Assembly: GCA_963726825.1 (NCBI GenBank)
Contig: CAVSDT010000002.1
Coordinates: forward strand, 1,612,001 to 1,676,000
Length of the DNA: 64,000 bases
Source of the DNA: DATLGB01 sp963726825
Lineage (GTDB): Bacteria > Actinomycetota > Thermoleophilia > Solirubrobacterales > Solirubrobacteraceae
Reading direction: 5' to 3'
Under the pieces are notes generated by a model. That model was not told the origin of the DNA. It worked only from the letters and a program-made list of their open reading frames with translations, and did no database searches. Numbering within the stretch: the stretch's first letter is position 1; every line of letters begins with the position of its first letter. Position numbers and translations under genes: made by a program. This document shows, in pieces, positions 8,728 to 16,716 of the stretch.

Positions 8728-9156
8728 TCAAGCAGGATGGCCATCGAAGAACTCAGCCGCCTTGGCGATGAGGTTCGCGGTGGAGGCGCTGTGGCGCTCG
8801 GGCGCCCAGACGTCGAGCCAGTCGCCGGCGCCGACGACCGTCGCGGCCTTCGTCACGCCGGCGTGGGCGAGGAACGCGGGCGGCAGGCCGACCCGGCCGG
8901 CCTTGTCCATCTCGGTCTGCAGGGACTGGCCGTAGAAGTACTGGCGCAGCGTCCGCCCCTGCTCGGAGAAGGGGCTGACCCCGGCGAGAGCCTCGTGCGC
9001 CGCGGCGTTGTAGGCCTCGCTCGGCCACAGCTGCAGGCACCCGTCCGCGCTCATGACCACGGACACGCCGTCCGCCAGCGCAGCGCGCGCCTTGGCGGGG
9101 ATCGTCAAGCGGTTCTTGACGTCGAGCGTGTGGTCGTAGGTGCCGGTGAAGGGCAA
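8728..9156 (-). CDS. mraZ: MraZ, transcriptional repressor of the dcw cluster
   Basis: First dcw gene, 142 aa. Two MraZ/AbrB-like half repeats are visible: TGTYDHTLDVKNRLTIPAKAR near the N-terminus and TEMDKAGRVGLPPAFLAHAG around residue 80. MraZ binds TGGG-type direct repeats in its own promoter, and such repeats are present upstream. The start is a TTG at 9156; the ATG at 9163 is in a different frame. The Shine-Dalgarno sequence is weak. Confidence 0.93.
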   Translation of the reverse strand: MPFTGTYDHTLDVKNRLTIPAKARAALADGVSVVMSADGCLQLWPSEAYNAAAHEALAGVSPFSEQGRTLRQYFYGQSLQTEMDKAGRVGLPPAFLAHAGVTKAATVVGAGDWLDVWAPERHSASTANLIAKAAEFFDGHPA

Positions 9157-9201
9157 GGTGCATGGATCCAGGGGGATGACGAAGCCGGCGACTCAGTCGA
9201 T

Positions 9202-9238
9202 CCGGGGTGGCGGAGTGGGAGGAGCCCCGCCACCCCGG
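9202..9238 (-). promoter_or_regulatory. Stem-loop in the mraZ 5' leader
   Basis: A perfect 12-bp inverted repeat (9202-9213 with 9227-9238) around a 13-nt loop lies between the putative mraZ promoter and start codon. It has no U tract, so it is not a classic terminator. It could act as a leader structure of the dcw transcript or insulate it from the divergent gene at 9398. Confidence 0.5.
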
Positions 9239-9256
9239 ACCGGCTCGTCGCGGAGA

Positions 9257-9285
9257 GTTGTACCCCACTCTCTCCCACACTGCAA
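9257..9285 (-). promoter_or_regulatory. dcw (mraZ) promoter with MraZ boxes in its spacer
   Basis: On the minus strand TTGCAG (9285-9280) and TACAAC (9262-9257) are separated by exactly 17 bp. Inside the spacer lie two TGGG repeats 10 bp apart (complement of CCCA at 9274-9277 and 9264-9267), the period known for MraZ operators. MraZ bound there would block RNA polymerase directly. The predicted leader is about 95 nt. Confidence 0.7.
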
Positions 9286-9397
9286 CACACAACCGTCATC
9301 TCGCCCCACTTGACCGCTCGTTTCCCCCTCTGAGCGGGCGATCCTGCCCTGCACGGATCGCTGCACGGCGACCGGCGACCGCGATACCGTCGGCGGC

Positions 9398-10963
9398 ATG
9401 CGCCCGTCTCGCCCCGCTCGCCTCGCGCTCCTCGCGCTCGTCTGCCTCTCGGCGCTGGCCGGCTGCGGCAGCACGGGGACCGGCGGCGGCAGCAGCGATC
9501 CCGATCCCGCCAAGGCCGTGGGCGCCGGGGTGCCGTTCTACCTCGAGACCGTCGTGCGCCCCACCAGCGGCCAGGCCGACGACGTCAGCGCCCTGATCAA
9601 GAAGGTCGGCGGCATCGAGGACCCACAGGCGGAGATCGACGCCTACCTCGAGCGGTCCTCGAAGCGGGACGGCGGGCCCAGCGTCTCCTTCCAGGAGGAC
9701 ATCAAGCCGTGGCTGGGCAAGCGGCTCGGCTTCGGCGTCTCGGGCATCGAGGGCGACAAGCCCACCTTCGTCGCCGCCGCCGGCGTCACCGACACCGACA
9801 AGGCCAAGACGTTCGTCAAGGAGCAGAGCACGGGCGACGCGAAGGGCACCTACGAGGACGTCACCTACTACGAGGACACCAAGGACGAGACGGTCGTCGG
9901 CGTCGCCGGCGACTACCTCGTCCTGACCGAGCGGCTGCCGCAGTTCAAGGCCGCCGTGGACCAGATCGCCAAGGACAAGGGGTCGCTCGCCGACGCCGAC
10001 GCTTACAAGAACGCGATCGGCGACCTGCCCGGTGACCGGCTCGCGAGCTTCTACGTCAACACCACCACCGTCAAGGAGCTGCTCAAGCGCGACCCGAACG
10101 TCGCCTCGAGCGGGGGCGCCGCGGTCGTCGAGCAGGTCTTCGGGGGGATCAAGGGCGTCTCCGGCGCGCTGACGGCCGCCGAGGACCGGGCGACGCTCGA
10201 GACGCGCGTGCTCACGGACGGCAGCGCCGGCACGCTGTCGCTGTTCGGCCCTGGCGTCGCCCCCGCGCTCGTCCGCGAAGCGCCGGCCGACGCCCTGTTC
10301 GTCTACGGCATCAAGGACGTCGGCGGGACCGCCAGGACGGCGCTCCAGTCCGCCGCGGGCGGTCTCGGCGGCGCGGCCCTGCAGGGCCAGCTGCGGTCCG
10401 CGCTCGGGATCGACCTCGACCGGGACGTCTTCTCCTGGATCGGCGACGTCGCGCTCTTCGGCCGCGGCAGCGACCTGGCGACCTTCGACGGCGCCCTGAT
10501 GATCGACGCCAAGGACGTCGATGCCGCCAAGGCGGCCCTCCCGCGCCTGGTCGGTCTCGCACGCCAGCGGGCCGGCATCGCCCTGGACCCGGTCAGCCTC
10601 GGCGGCGCTGACCAGGCCTTCTCGACGTCGATCCCCGGCGCCCCGGCCCCGCTGTTCGTCGCGCGCAAGGGCGGCCGCGTGGTGCTCGCCCTCGGTGAGG
10701 ACGCCACGCGCGCGGGCCTGCAGCCCTCCTCCACGATCGACGCCAACGGCACCTACGACCGCGCCAAGCAGGCCACGCAGGGGTACGACCCGTCGCTGAT
10801 CGTCGACGTCCAGCGCGTCGTCGACCTCGCCGAGAAGGCCGCGGCGGGCGACGCGGACCTCCAGCGGGCCAAGCCCTACCTCGACGCGCTCAGCCTGCTC
10901 GCGGCGGGCGCCAAGCAGGAGGGCGACACCTACGTGTCGCGCGTCGCCCTGACCGTCGAGTAG
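9398..10963 (+). CDS. DUF3352-family lipoprotein
   Basis: Exported protein of 521 aa. A signal peptide with the lipobox LAGC (cysteine at about residue 23) predicts lipid anchoring on the outer face of the membrane. A Gly/Ser-rich linker follows, then a large soluble domain of the DUF3352 type; the function of that family is unknown. The ATG at 9398 is preceded by TACCGT ending 7 nt upstream, consistent with a leaderless transcript. It diverges from mraZ and converges with the APC permease, with only 3 bp between the stop codons. Confidence 0.82.
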   Translation: MRPSRPARLALLALVCLSALAGCGSTGTGGGSSDPDPAKAVGAGVPFYLETVVRPTSGQADDVSALIKKVGGIEDPQAEIDAYLERSSKRDGGPSVSFQEDIKPWLGKRLGFGVSGIEGDKPTFVAAAGVTDTDKAKTFVKEQSTGDAKGTYEDVTYYEDTKDETVVGVAGDYLVLTERLPQFKAAVDQIAKDKGSLADADAYKNAIGDLPGDRLASFYVNTTTVKELLKRDPNVASSGGAAVVEQVFGGIKGVSGALTAAEDRATLETRVLTDGSAGTLSLFGPGVAPALVREAPADALFVYGIKDVGGTARTALQSAAGGLGGAALQGQLRSALGIDLDRDVFSWIGDVALFGRGSDLATFDGALMIDAKDVDAAKAALPRLVGLARQRAGIALDPVSLGGADQAFSTSIPGAPAPLFVARKGGRVVLALGEDATRAGLQPSSTIDANGTYDRAKQATQGYDPSLIVDVQRVVDLAEKAAAGDADLQRAKPYLDALSLLAAGAKQEGDTYVSRVALTVE

Positions 10964-10966
10964 CCG

Positions 10967-12346
10967 CTACCGGCGGTCGCCCGGGTTCTGGATCGCCTCC
11001 ATCACGGAGGTGTCGAGCTCCCGCCGGCCGCCGGCGAACCAGGTGACGACGAACAGGATCGCCCCGACGGCGAGCAGGAACAGGGCCTTGAGGGCGATGT
11101 CCCCGTCGGTGTTGAAGACCATGAACGCGAGGCAGACGATCGCGCCGACGATCGGGATCAGCGTCGGCGCCGTGAAGTGCTGGTGCTCGACCGCGTCGCT
11201 GCGCAGCACGAGCACGCAGACGTTGACCACGGTGAACACGCCCAGCAGCAGGAAGACCGTCATCTGGGCGAGGTCGTCGAGGTTGCCGACGATGATCAGG
11301 ATCGCGGCGAGTGCCGTGGTGAAGCCGATCGCGACGTAGGGCGTGCGGGTCTTCGGCGACACCTTCCCCAGCACGGCGGGCAGCACGGCCTCGTTGCTCA
11401 TGCCGTAGAGCAGGCGTGAGGCCATGATCATGTTGATCAGCGCGCCGTTGGCGAGCGCGAACAGCGCGATCGCGCTGAAGACCTTGCTGTCCACGCCCAG
11501 CGGCCCCTCCGACGCGACGAGCTGCAGCGCCCCGTCGGACTGCGCCAGCTCGCCCGTGGGGACGGCCATGGAGGCGAGGACGGTGACGACGAAGTAGATG
11601 ATGCCGGCGGCGATCAGGCCGCCGAACAGCGCCCAGGGGTAGTCGCGCCGCGGGTCCTTGGCCTCCTCCGCGACGTTGACGGAGTCCTCGAAGCCGATGA
11701 GGGCGTAGAACGCGAGGCCGGCGCCGCCGACCATCGCGGCGACCACGCCGGTGCCCGGCTTGATGTCGAAGGCGCGGCCGGGGTCGGTTCCCTCGGCACC
11801 GGACGTGACGGCGGCGATGGCGATGACGGACACGAGGAGCAGGCCGCTGACCTCGATCGTCGTCAGGACCGCGTTGAGCTTCACCGACTCCGAGATGCCG
11901 CGCAGGTTGATCACGGCCACCACGACGATGAACAGGACGCCGACCAGCGTGCCGTCGACGTCGACGAACGCCGACAGGTAGTCGCCGCCGAACGCCGTCG
12001 AGAGCGTCGCCGCACTCGTGATGCCCGAGCACATGACCGCGAAGGCGACCATGAAGGAGACGAAGGGGATCCGGAACGCCTTGTTGACGTAGAGCGCGGC
12101 GCCGGCGGCTTTCGGGTACTTCGTGACGAGCTCCGCGTAGGCGAACGCGGTGATCAGCGCGAGGATCAGCGACGCGAGGAAGGCGATCCAGATGGCCCCG
12201 CCGGTCTCCGTCGCCACCGAGCCGACGAGGGCGTAGATGCCCGCGCCGAGGACGTCGCCGATGATGAAGAAGATCAGCAGCTTCCTGCCGATCGCCTTGT
12301 TCAGGGTGGGCGCCTGGCCGGGGGCGGCGGTCTCCGCGGTGCTCAT
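10967..12346 (-). CDS. APC-superfamily amino acid permease
   Basis: Integral membrane transporter of 459 aa with about 12 hydrophobic segments. The first helix carries IIGDVLGAGIYALVG, the glycine-rich APC signature (G-x-G-I-Y). The conserved GFEDSVNVAEEAKDPRRDYP stretch after the sixth helix is also typical. Substrate is not readable; cationic or neutral amino acids are usual in this group. It starts 19 nt downstream of metB on the same strand, so co-transcription with cbs and metB and transport of a sulfur amino acid is possible but unproven. Confidence 0.88.
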   Translation of the reverse strand: MSTAETAAPGQAPTLNKAIGRKLLIFFIIGDVLGAGIYALVGSVATETGGAIWIAFLASLILALITAFAYAELVTKYPKAAGAALYVNKAFRIPFVSFMVAFAVMCSGITSAATLSTAFGGDYLSAFVDVDGTLVGVLFIVVVAVINLRGISESVKLNAVLTTIEVSGLLLVSVIAIAAVTSGAEGTDPGRAFDIKPGTGVVAAMVGGAGLAFYALIGFEDSVNVAEEAKDPRRDYPWALFGGLIAAGIIYFVVTVLASMAVPTGELAQSDGALQLVASEGPLGVDSKVFSAIALFALANGALINMIMASRLLYGMSNEAVLPAVLGKVSPKTRTPYVAIGFTTALAAILIIVGNLDDLAQMTVFLLLGVFTVVNVCVLVLRSDAVEHQHFTAPTLIPIVGAIVCLAFMVFNTDGDIALKALFLLAVGAILFVVTWFAGGRRELDTSVMEAIQNPGDRR

Positions 12347-12365
12347 CCGCGGCGCTTACCCCTCG

Positions 12366-13454
12366 TTAGCGGGGCGTGAACGCGCCCGCCAGGTCCGCGA
12401 TCAGGTCGGCCGCGGCCTCGATGCCGCACGAGAGGCGCACGAGGTCGGGGGGGACGGCCGCGCCGGAGCCCTCGACGCTCTGGTGGGTCATCGCCTGCGG
12501 GACCTCGAGCAGGGACTCGACGCCGCCGAGGCTCTCGGCGAGGCTGAAGACCTTCGTGCGGGTGGTGATGCCCACCGCGTCGGGGTGGCGGAAGGAGACC
12601 ATGCCGGAGAACCCGGGCCAGCGGACGTCGGTGACGCCGGGCTGGGCCGCGAGCCACTCGCTGACGGCCCTGGCGTTCTCCGCGTGGGCCGCCATCCGCA
12701 GCGCGAGGGTGCGCAGGCCGCGGTGCACGAGGAAGCAGTCGAGCGGGCCGGGAACCGCGCCGACGGCGTTCTGGACGAAGCGGACCTGCTCGTGCAGTCC
12801 CGGGTCGGCGACGATGACCGCGCCGCCGACGGTGTCGGAGTGGCCGCCGAGGTACTTCGTCGTCGAGTGGACGACGGCGCCGGCGCCGTCCTGGAGGGGT
12901 CGCTGGTTGGCGGGGGTGGCGAAGGTGTTGTCGACCGCGACGAGGACGTCGGGGCCGGCGGCGGCGACCATCGCCGCGACGTCGACGACCTTCAGCGTCG
13001 GGTTGGTCGGCGTCTCGACCCAGAGGACCTTCGTCCGCGGGGTCATGGCGGCCGCGACCGCGTCCGCGTCGGTCTGGTCGACCATCGTGTAGTCGAGGCC
13101 GAAGCGCGTGAGGACCTTGTCGACGAGCCGGTAGGTGCCGCCGTAGAGGTCGTCGGGGATGACGACGTGGTCGCCGGCGTTCGCGGCTGCGGTGATCAGC
13201 CCGTGGGTGGCGGCCATGCCCGACGCGAACGCGGTCGCGTGGCCGTGCTCGAGCTCGCCGAGGGCGTCCTCGAGCTTGCGCCGGGTCGGGTTCGCGCTGC
13301 GCGAGTAGTCGTAGTCCTCGTGGAAGTCGCCCGGCGCGCGCTGGACGTAGGTGGAGGACTGGTGGATGGCGGGGACGACCGAGCCGTACGTCGGGTCGGG
13401 CTCGAGGCCGGCGTGGACGACCCGCGTGCGGAAGTCGTGGTCCGGGTGGGTCAT
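12366..13454 (-). CDS. Cystathionine gamma-synthase/lyase (Cys/Met PLP enzyme)
   Basis: Trans-sulfuration enzyme of 362 aa, pyridoxal-phosphate fold type I. The PLP lysine is in STTKYLGGHSD, the phosphate-binding FASGMAATHGL is near residue 80, and VPAIHQSSTYVQ and NPTRRKLEDALGELE are family signatures. Sequence alone does not separate gamma-synthase (MetB) from gamma-lyase. Since cbs lies immediately upstream with an ATGA overlap, the pair most probably runs reverse trans-sulfuration (homocysteine to cystathionine to cysteine), favouring the lyase reading. The open frame extends about 2 kb further upstream only because this GC-rich DNA has few stops. Confidence 0.92.
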   Translation of the reverse strand: MTHPDHDFRTRVVHAGLEPDPTYGSVVPAIHQSSTYVQRAPGDFHEDYDYSRSANPTRRKLEDALGELEHGHATAFASGMAATHGLITAAANAGDHVVIPDDLYGGTYRLVDKVLTRFGLDYTMVDQTDADAVAAAMTPRTKVLWVETPTNPTLKVVDVAAMVAAAGPDVLVAVDNTFATPANQRPLQDGAGAVVHSTTKYLGGHSDTVGGAVIVADPGLHEQVRFVQNAVGAVPGPLDCFLVHRGLRTLALRMAAHAENARAVSEWLAAQPGVTDVRWPGFSGMVSFRHPDAVGITTRTKVFSLAESLGGVESLLEVPQAMTHQSVEGSGAAVPPDLVRLSCGIEAAADLIADLAGAFTPR

Positions 13455-14815
13455 GCGATCAGGGCCTCCAGCATGTCGGCACGGGTGATGACGCCGACGG
13501 GGGTGCCGTTGTCGACCGCCAGCAGCGCCTGGGCGTCCGCGGCGAACAGGCTCGCGGCCTCGTCGACCGGGGTGGTGGTCTCGATGGTGGCGAAGCCGGG
13601 CTCGAGCAGGTCGCTGACCGCGGTCCCCATCAGGTCCGGCTGCTGCGTCGCCTTCGCGAGCAGGCCGCGCTCGGAGACGGAGCCGATGACCCTGCCGCCG
13701 TCGGTGACCGGGAGCTGGGAGACGCCGTGCTGATGGAACAGCGAGACGGCCTCGCGGGCGGGCTGGCCGGCCTCGACGGCGATGAGGGACGGGGTCTCCC
13801 CCATCGTCTGCTTCGCGCGCACGACCGCGCCGACCCGGACCGCGGGACGCTCGAGCATCCCGTGCTCGGTCATCCAGTCGTCGGAGAAGATCTTGCTGAG
13901 GTACGCGCGCCCGCCGTCCGGCAGCACGACGGCGACCATCGCATCCGGGTCGTCGATGCCGCGGGCGACCTCGAGCGCGGCGTGCGCGGCCATGCCGCAG
14001 GAGCCGCCGACGAGCAGGCCCTCCGTCTCGGCGAGGCGCCGGGTCGTGAGGAACGCGTCCTTGTCGGAGACCGTGACGTAGCGATCGACGATCGCGGGGT
14101 CGAACGTCGTCGGCCAGAAGTCCTCCCCCACCCCCTCGATGAGGTAGGGGTGCACCTCCGTGCTGGAGTAGATCGACCCGACGGGGTCGGCGCCGATGAT
14201 CTCGACGTCCGGGTTGCGCTCCTTGATGAAGCGCCCCATGCCGGTGATCGTGCCGCCCGTCCCGACGCCGATGACGAGGTGGGTGAGCCGGCCGGCGGTC
14301 TGGCGCCACAGCTCCGGGCCCGTCGTGTCGTAGTGCGCCTGCGGGTTGGCCTGGTTGTGGTACTGGTTCGGCTGGAACGCGCCGGGGATCTCGGCGGCGA
14401 GGCGGTCCGCGACGCGGTAGTAGGAGCGCGGGTTGTCCGGGTCGACGTCGGTCGGGCAGACGACCACCTCGGCGCCGTACGCGCGCAGGAGGTCGATCTT
14501 CTCGCGGCTCATCTTGTCCGGCATCACCGCGATGACGCGGTAGCCCTTGATGCGGGCGGCGATGGCGAGGCCGGTGCCGGTGTTGCCGCTCGTCGGCTCC
14601 ACGAGCGTGCCGCCGGGCTGCAGGTGCCCGTCGCGTTCGGCGGCCGCGACGAGGGCGAGGGCGACGCGGTCCTTGATGGAGCCGCCGGGGTTGAAGTACT
14701 CGACCTTGGCGACGAGCTGCGGGGTCAGCCCGGCGCCGAAGCGACTGAGGCGGATCAACGGCGTCTCGCCGACGGTGTCGAGGATGGAGTCCTTGACCTC
14801 GGGCGTCTCGGGCAT
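13451..14815 (-). CDS. cbs: Cystathionine beta-synthase
   Basis: PLP enzyme of 454 aa condensing homocysteine with serine to cystathionine. The N-terminal catalytic part (to about residue 320) has the PLP lysine in NPGGSIKDRVAL, the substrate loop TSGNTGTG and the phosphate loop GTGGTITGMGRF. The C-terminal part holds two CBS (Bateman) repeats, for example VSQLPVTDGGRVIGSVSE and ALLAVDNGTPVGVITRADML, which bind adenosyl ligands in relatives. A TACGAT -10 hexamer ends 7 nt before the ATG, so it probably has its own leaderless promoter although it lies only 36 nt behind tadC. Confidence 0.94.
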   Translation of the reverse strand: MPETPEVKDSILDTVGETPLIRLSRFGAGLTPQLVAKVEYFNPGGSIKDRVALALVAAAERDGHLQPGGTLVEPTSGNTGTGLAIAARIKGYRVIAVMPDKMSREKIDLLRAYGAEVVVCPTDVDPDNPRSYYRVADRLAAEIPGAFQPNQYHNQANPQAHYDTTGPELWRQTAGRLTHLVIGVGTGGTITGMGRFIKERNPDVEIIGADPVGSIYSSTEVHPYLIEGVGEDFWPTTFDPAIVDRYVTVSDKDAFLTTRRLAETEGLLVGGSCGMAAHAALEVARGIDDPDAMVAVVLPDGGRAYLSKIFSDDWMTEHGMLERPAVRVGAVVRAKQTMGETPSLIAVEAGQPAREAVSLFHQHGVSQLPVTDGGRVIGSVSERGLLAKATQQPDLMGTAVSDLLEPGFATIETTTPVDEAASLFAADAQALLAVDNGTPVGVITRADMLEALIA

Positions 14816-14851
14816 GCCGGGGATCGTACGCGGACGGCCCGGGCGCGCGGC

Positions 14852-15697
14852 TCAGAAGCCCCGCAGCAGCGACGGGGCGAGTGCCGCCCCGACGAGGAGC
14901 ATGACCGCGGGGACGAGGAGGAAGGCGACCACGAGCTGGATCTTCGGCGCGGCCTTCGCGGCCGCCTCGGTCCGCGCGCGGGCGCGGGCCTCGCGCGCGT
15001 CGCCGGCGAGCGCCGCGAGCGCGTCGGCCGGCGGCGTGCCGAGCCGGTCGGCCCGTTCGAGGATCGCCACGAGCGCCGCGACCCCGGCGGTCGGCGCGCG
15101 GCGGCGCAGCCCCGCGAGCGCGTGTCGTCGGGGGACGCCGACGGTGCAGCGCAGGGCGACGCGCGCGAGCTCGGCTCCGAGCAGCCCGCCCAGCCGGTCG
15201 CCGACCTCCCCCAGCGCGCGGACGGTCGGCAGGCCGGCCTGGACCGCCACCCGGAGCAGGTCCAGCGCGGCGGGCAGCTCGAGCGTCATGGCGGCGGCGC
15301 GGCGGCGGGCGCGCGCGAGCAGCCAGCCGTCGAGGCCGAGGAAGCCCGCGGCCGCGCCCCCGGCCGGCAGGAGCAGGGCCAGCCGCCCGGGTGCGGGCGC
15401 CGCGACGGGGAGGACCGCGAGCGCGCCGCACACGGCCGCCCCCGCCTTGATCGCCATCGCGTCGGGCACCGAGAGCGGTGCGCCGGCGGCATCGAGGCGC
15501 TGGGCGAGATCGCCGGGCGGGGGCGGCGCGCCGAGCCGCCGGCCGACGCCCAGCAGCAGGGCGCGCAGCCGCCCCCGGCGAGGCGCGCCGGCCCGCCGTC
15601 TGCGGGCCTGCGCCGCCTGCCGCGCCGCCGCGAGGTCCAGGACCCCGCCGGCCGCCGGCAGCCCGGCGGCAAGGGCGAGCAGGACCGCCCCGGTCAT
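14852..15697 (-). CDS. TadC-like type II/IV secretion inner-membrane protein
   Basis: Polytopic membrane protein of 281 aa with a T2SF/GspF-like domain in the C-terminal half: LELPAALDLLRVAVQAGLPTVRALGEV and a final hydrophobic pair ending VAFLLVPAVMLLVGAALAP. With TadB it forms the inner-membrane platform of a Tad/Flp pilus. ATG 15697 is chosen because sequence further upstream encodes only a Pro-Thr repeat from a G-rich simple repeat. Last Tad gene in the cluster; no pilin or TadE/F gene follows. Confidence 0.82.
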   Translation of the reverse strand: MTGAVLLALAAGLPAAGGVLDLAAARQAAQARRRRAGAPRRGRLRALLLGVGRRLGAPPPPGDLAQRLDAAGAPLSVPDAMAIKAGAAVCGALAVLPVAAPAPGRLALLLPAGGAAAGFLGLDGWLLARARRRAAAMTLELPAALDLLRVAVQAGLPTVRALGEVGDRLGGLLGAELARVALRCTVGVPRRHALAGLRRRAPTAGVAALVAILERADRLGTPPADALAALAGDAREARARARTEAAAKAAPKIQLVVAFLLVPAVMLLVGAALAPSLLRGF

Positions 15698-15708
15698 CCG
15701 GGCACGCC

Positions 15709-15772
15709 GGGGTGCGGGTGCGGGTGTGGGTGTGGGCGTGGGTGCACGCCCGGGCGTGGGCGTGGGTGCGGC
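15709..15772. repeat. G-rich hexanucleotide repeat between tadB and tadC
   Basis: Imperfect tandem repeat of GGGTGC, GGGTGT and GGGCGT units on the plus strand, in the 160-nt gap between the tadB stop and the tadC ATG. The GGG runs at 6-nt spacing could form a G-quadruplex in the DNA; the tad transcript carries the C-rich strand. Confidence 0.7.
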
Positions 15773-15857
15773 ACCTTTGCGGTCTCCACCCACCACGACG
15801 TGACGGGGTGGGTCCGGCGGTCCTCCCGCACCCGCCGCAGCGCCGGCCGGTCGACGC

Positions 15858-16716
15858 TCACGGGGCCGTCAGCCCCCGCGTGATCGCCCGGACCGCGACC
15901 AGGGCGATCGCCTGCAGGATCGCGGCGAGCACCACGAGCGCGGCGGAGATCGGGTTCGCCAGCAGCTCGACCAGGAAGCCGGGAGCGGTCAGCTCGGCGA
16001 GCGCGACGGCGATGAGCGGGAGCCCGCCGACGATCTGCGCGGTGAAGCGCGCCTGGGCGGTGGCGGCGCGCGCGTCGCGGTCGGCGCGTTCTGCCGCCTC
16101 CAGCGCGGTCGCGAGGTCGCGCAGCAGTCGTGGCAGGTCGCCTCCCGGCCTGCCGCTGCAGGAGGATCGCGGCGATCGTCGCGTTCCACGCGGGCGAGGC
16201 GGCACGCTCGCGCAGCTGCACGAGCGCGTCCTCGGTCCCCGCACCGGCCTCGAGCACCGCGGTGCAGCGCGCGAGCTCGACCCCGGCCGGCCCGGACAGG
16301 CTGCGCCCGGCCTCGCCGACCGCCCCGCGGACGGTGCGCCCGGCGGCCAGCGCCGCCGCCAGGGCGCGCGCGGCGGGGGCCGCGTCGGCCGCCAGCCGAG
16401 CCCGGTAGGCCGCCCGCCGCCGTCGCAGCAGCGCCCCGGCCGCGACCGGCCCGCCGACCGCCGCGGGCAGCGCGAGGACGGGACCGGCGAGCAGCCAGCC
16501 ACCGGCGAACACCGCCGCCGCCGCGAGGAGCGCCAACCGCCGGCGCTCGGCCGCGGATGCTGCGCGCCCCGTCGAGCGCGCGAGCGCGAGCGGCTGCAGC
16601 ACGCGCCGCAACCACGCCGCGCCGGGCAGCCCGTCGGCCGCGACGAGCAGCTCCCAGGTCCCGGCGACCCCTGTCGCGGCGGCGCCGAGGGCGAAGAGCG
16701 CGGCCTGGCTGATCAC
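15858..16716 (-). pseudogene. TadB-like inner-membrane protein, disrupted by a one-base frameshift
   Basis: The GTG at 16716 overlaps the tadA stop by 4 nt and opens a TadB-like protein (MISQAALFALGAAATGVAG...). It stays in frame through AAILLQRQAG at about 16145, then must change frame to continue as GDLPRLLRDLATALEAAERADRD and ...FTAQIVGGLPLIAVALAEL up to a stop at 15858. One extra base in GGGAGGC (complement of 16141-16148) explains the shift. Both halves are normal TadB sequence, including the T2SF domain and final membrane helices, so this is a recent mutation, a sequencing error or less probably programmed frameshifting. Intact length would be about 285 aa. Confidence 0.8.

Noticed and set aside
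12366..15431. One very long minus-strand open frame covering metB, cbs and part of tadC
   Set aside because: Only the part from 13454 to 12366 has protein character (metB); the rest is an out-of-frame reading of cbs and tadC allowed by the scarcity of stop codons at high GC.
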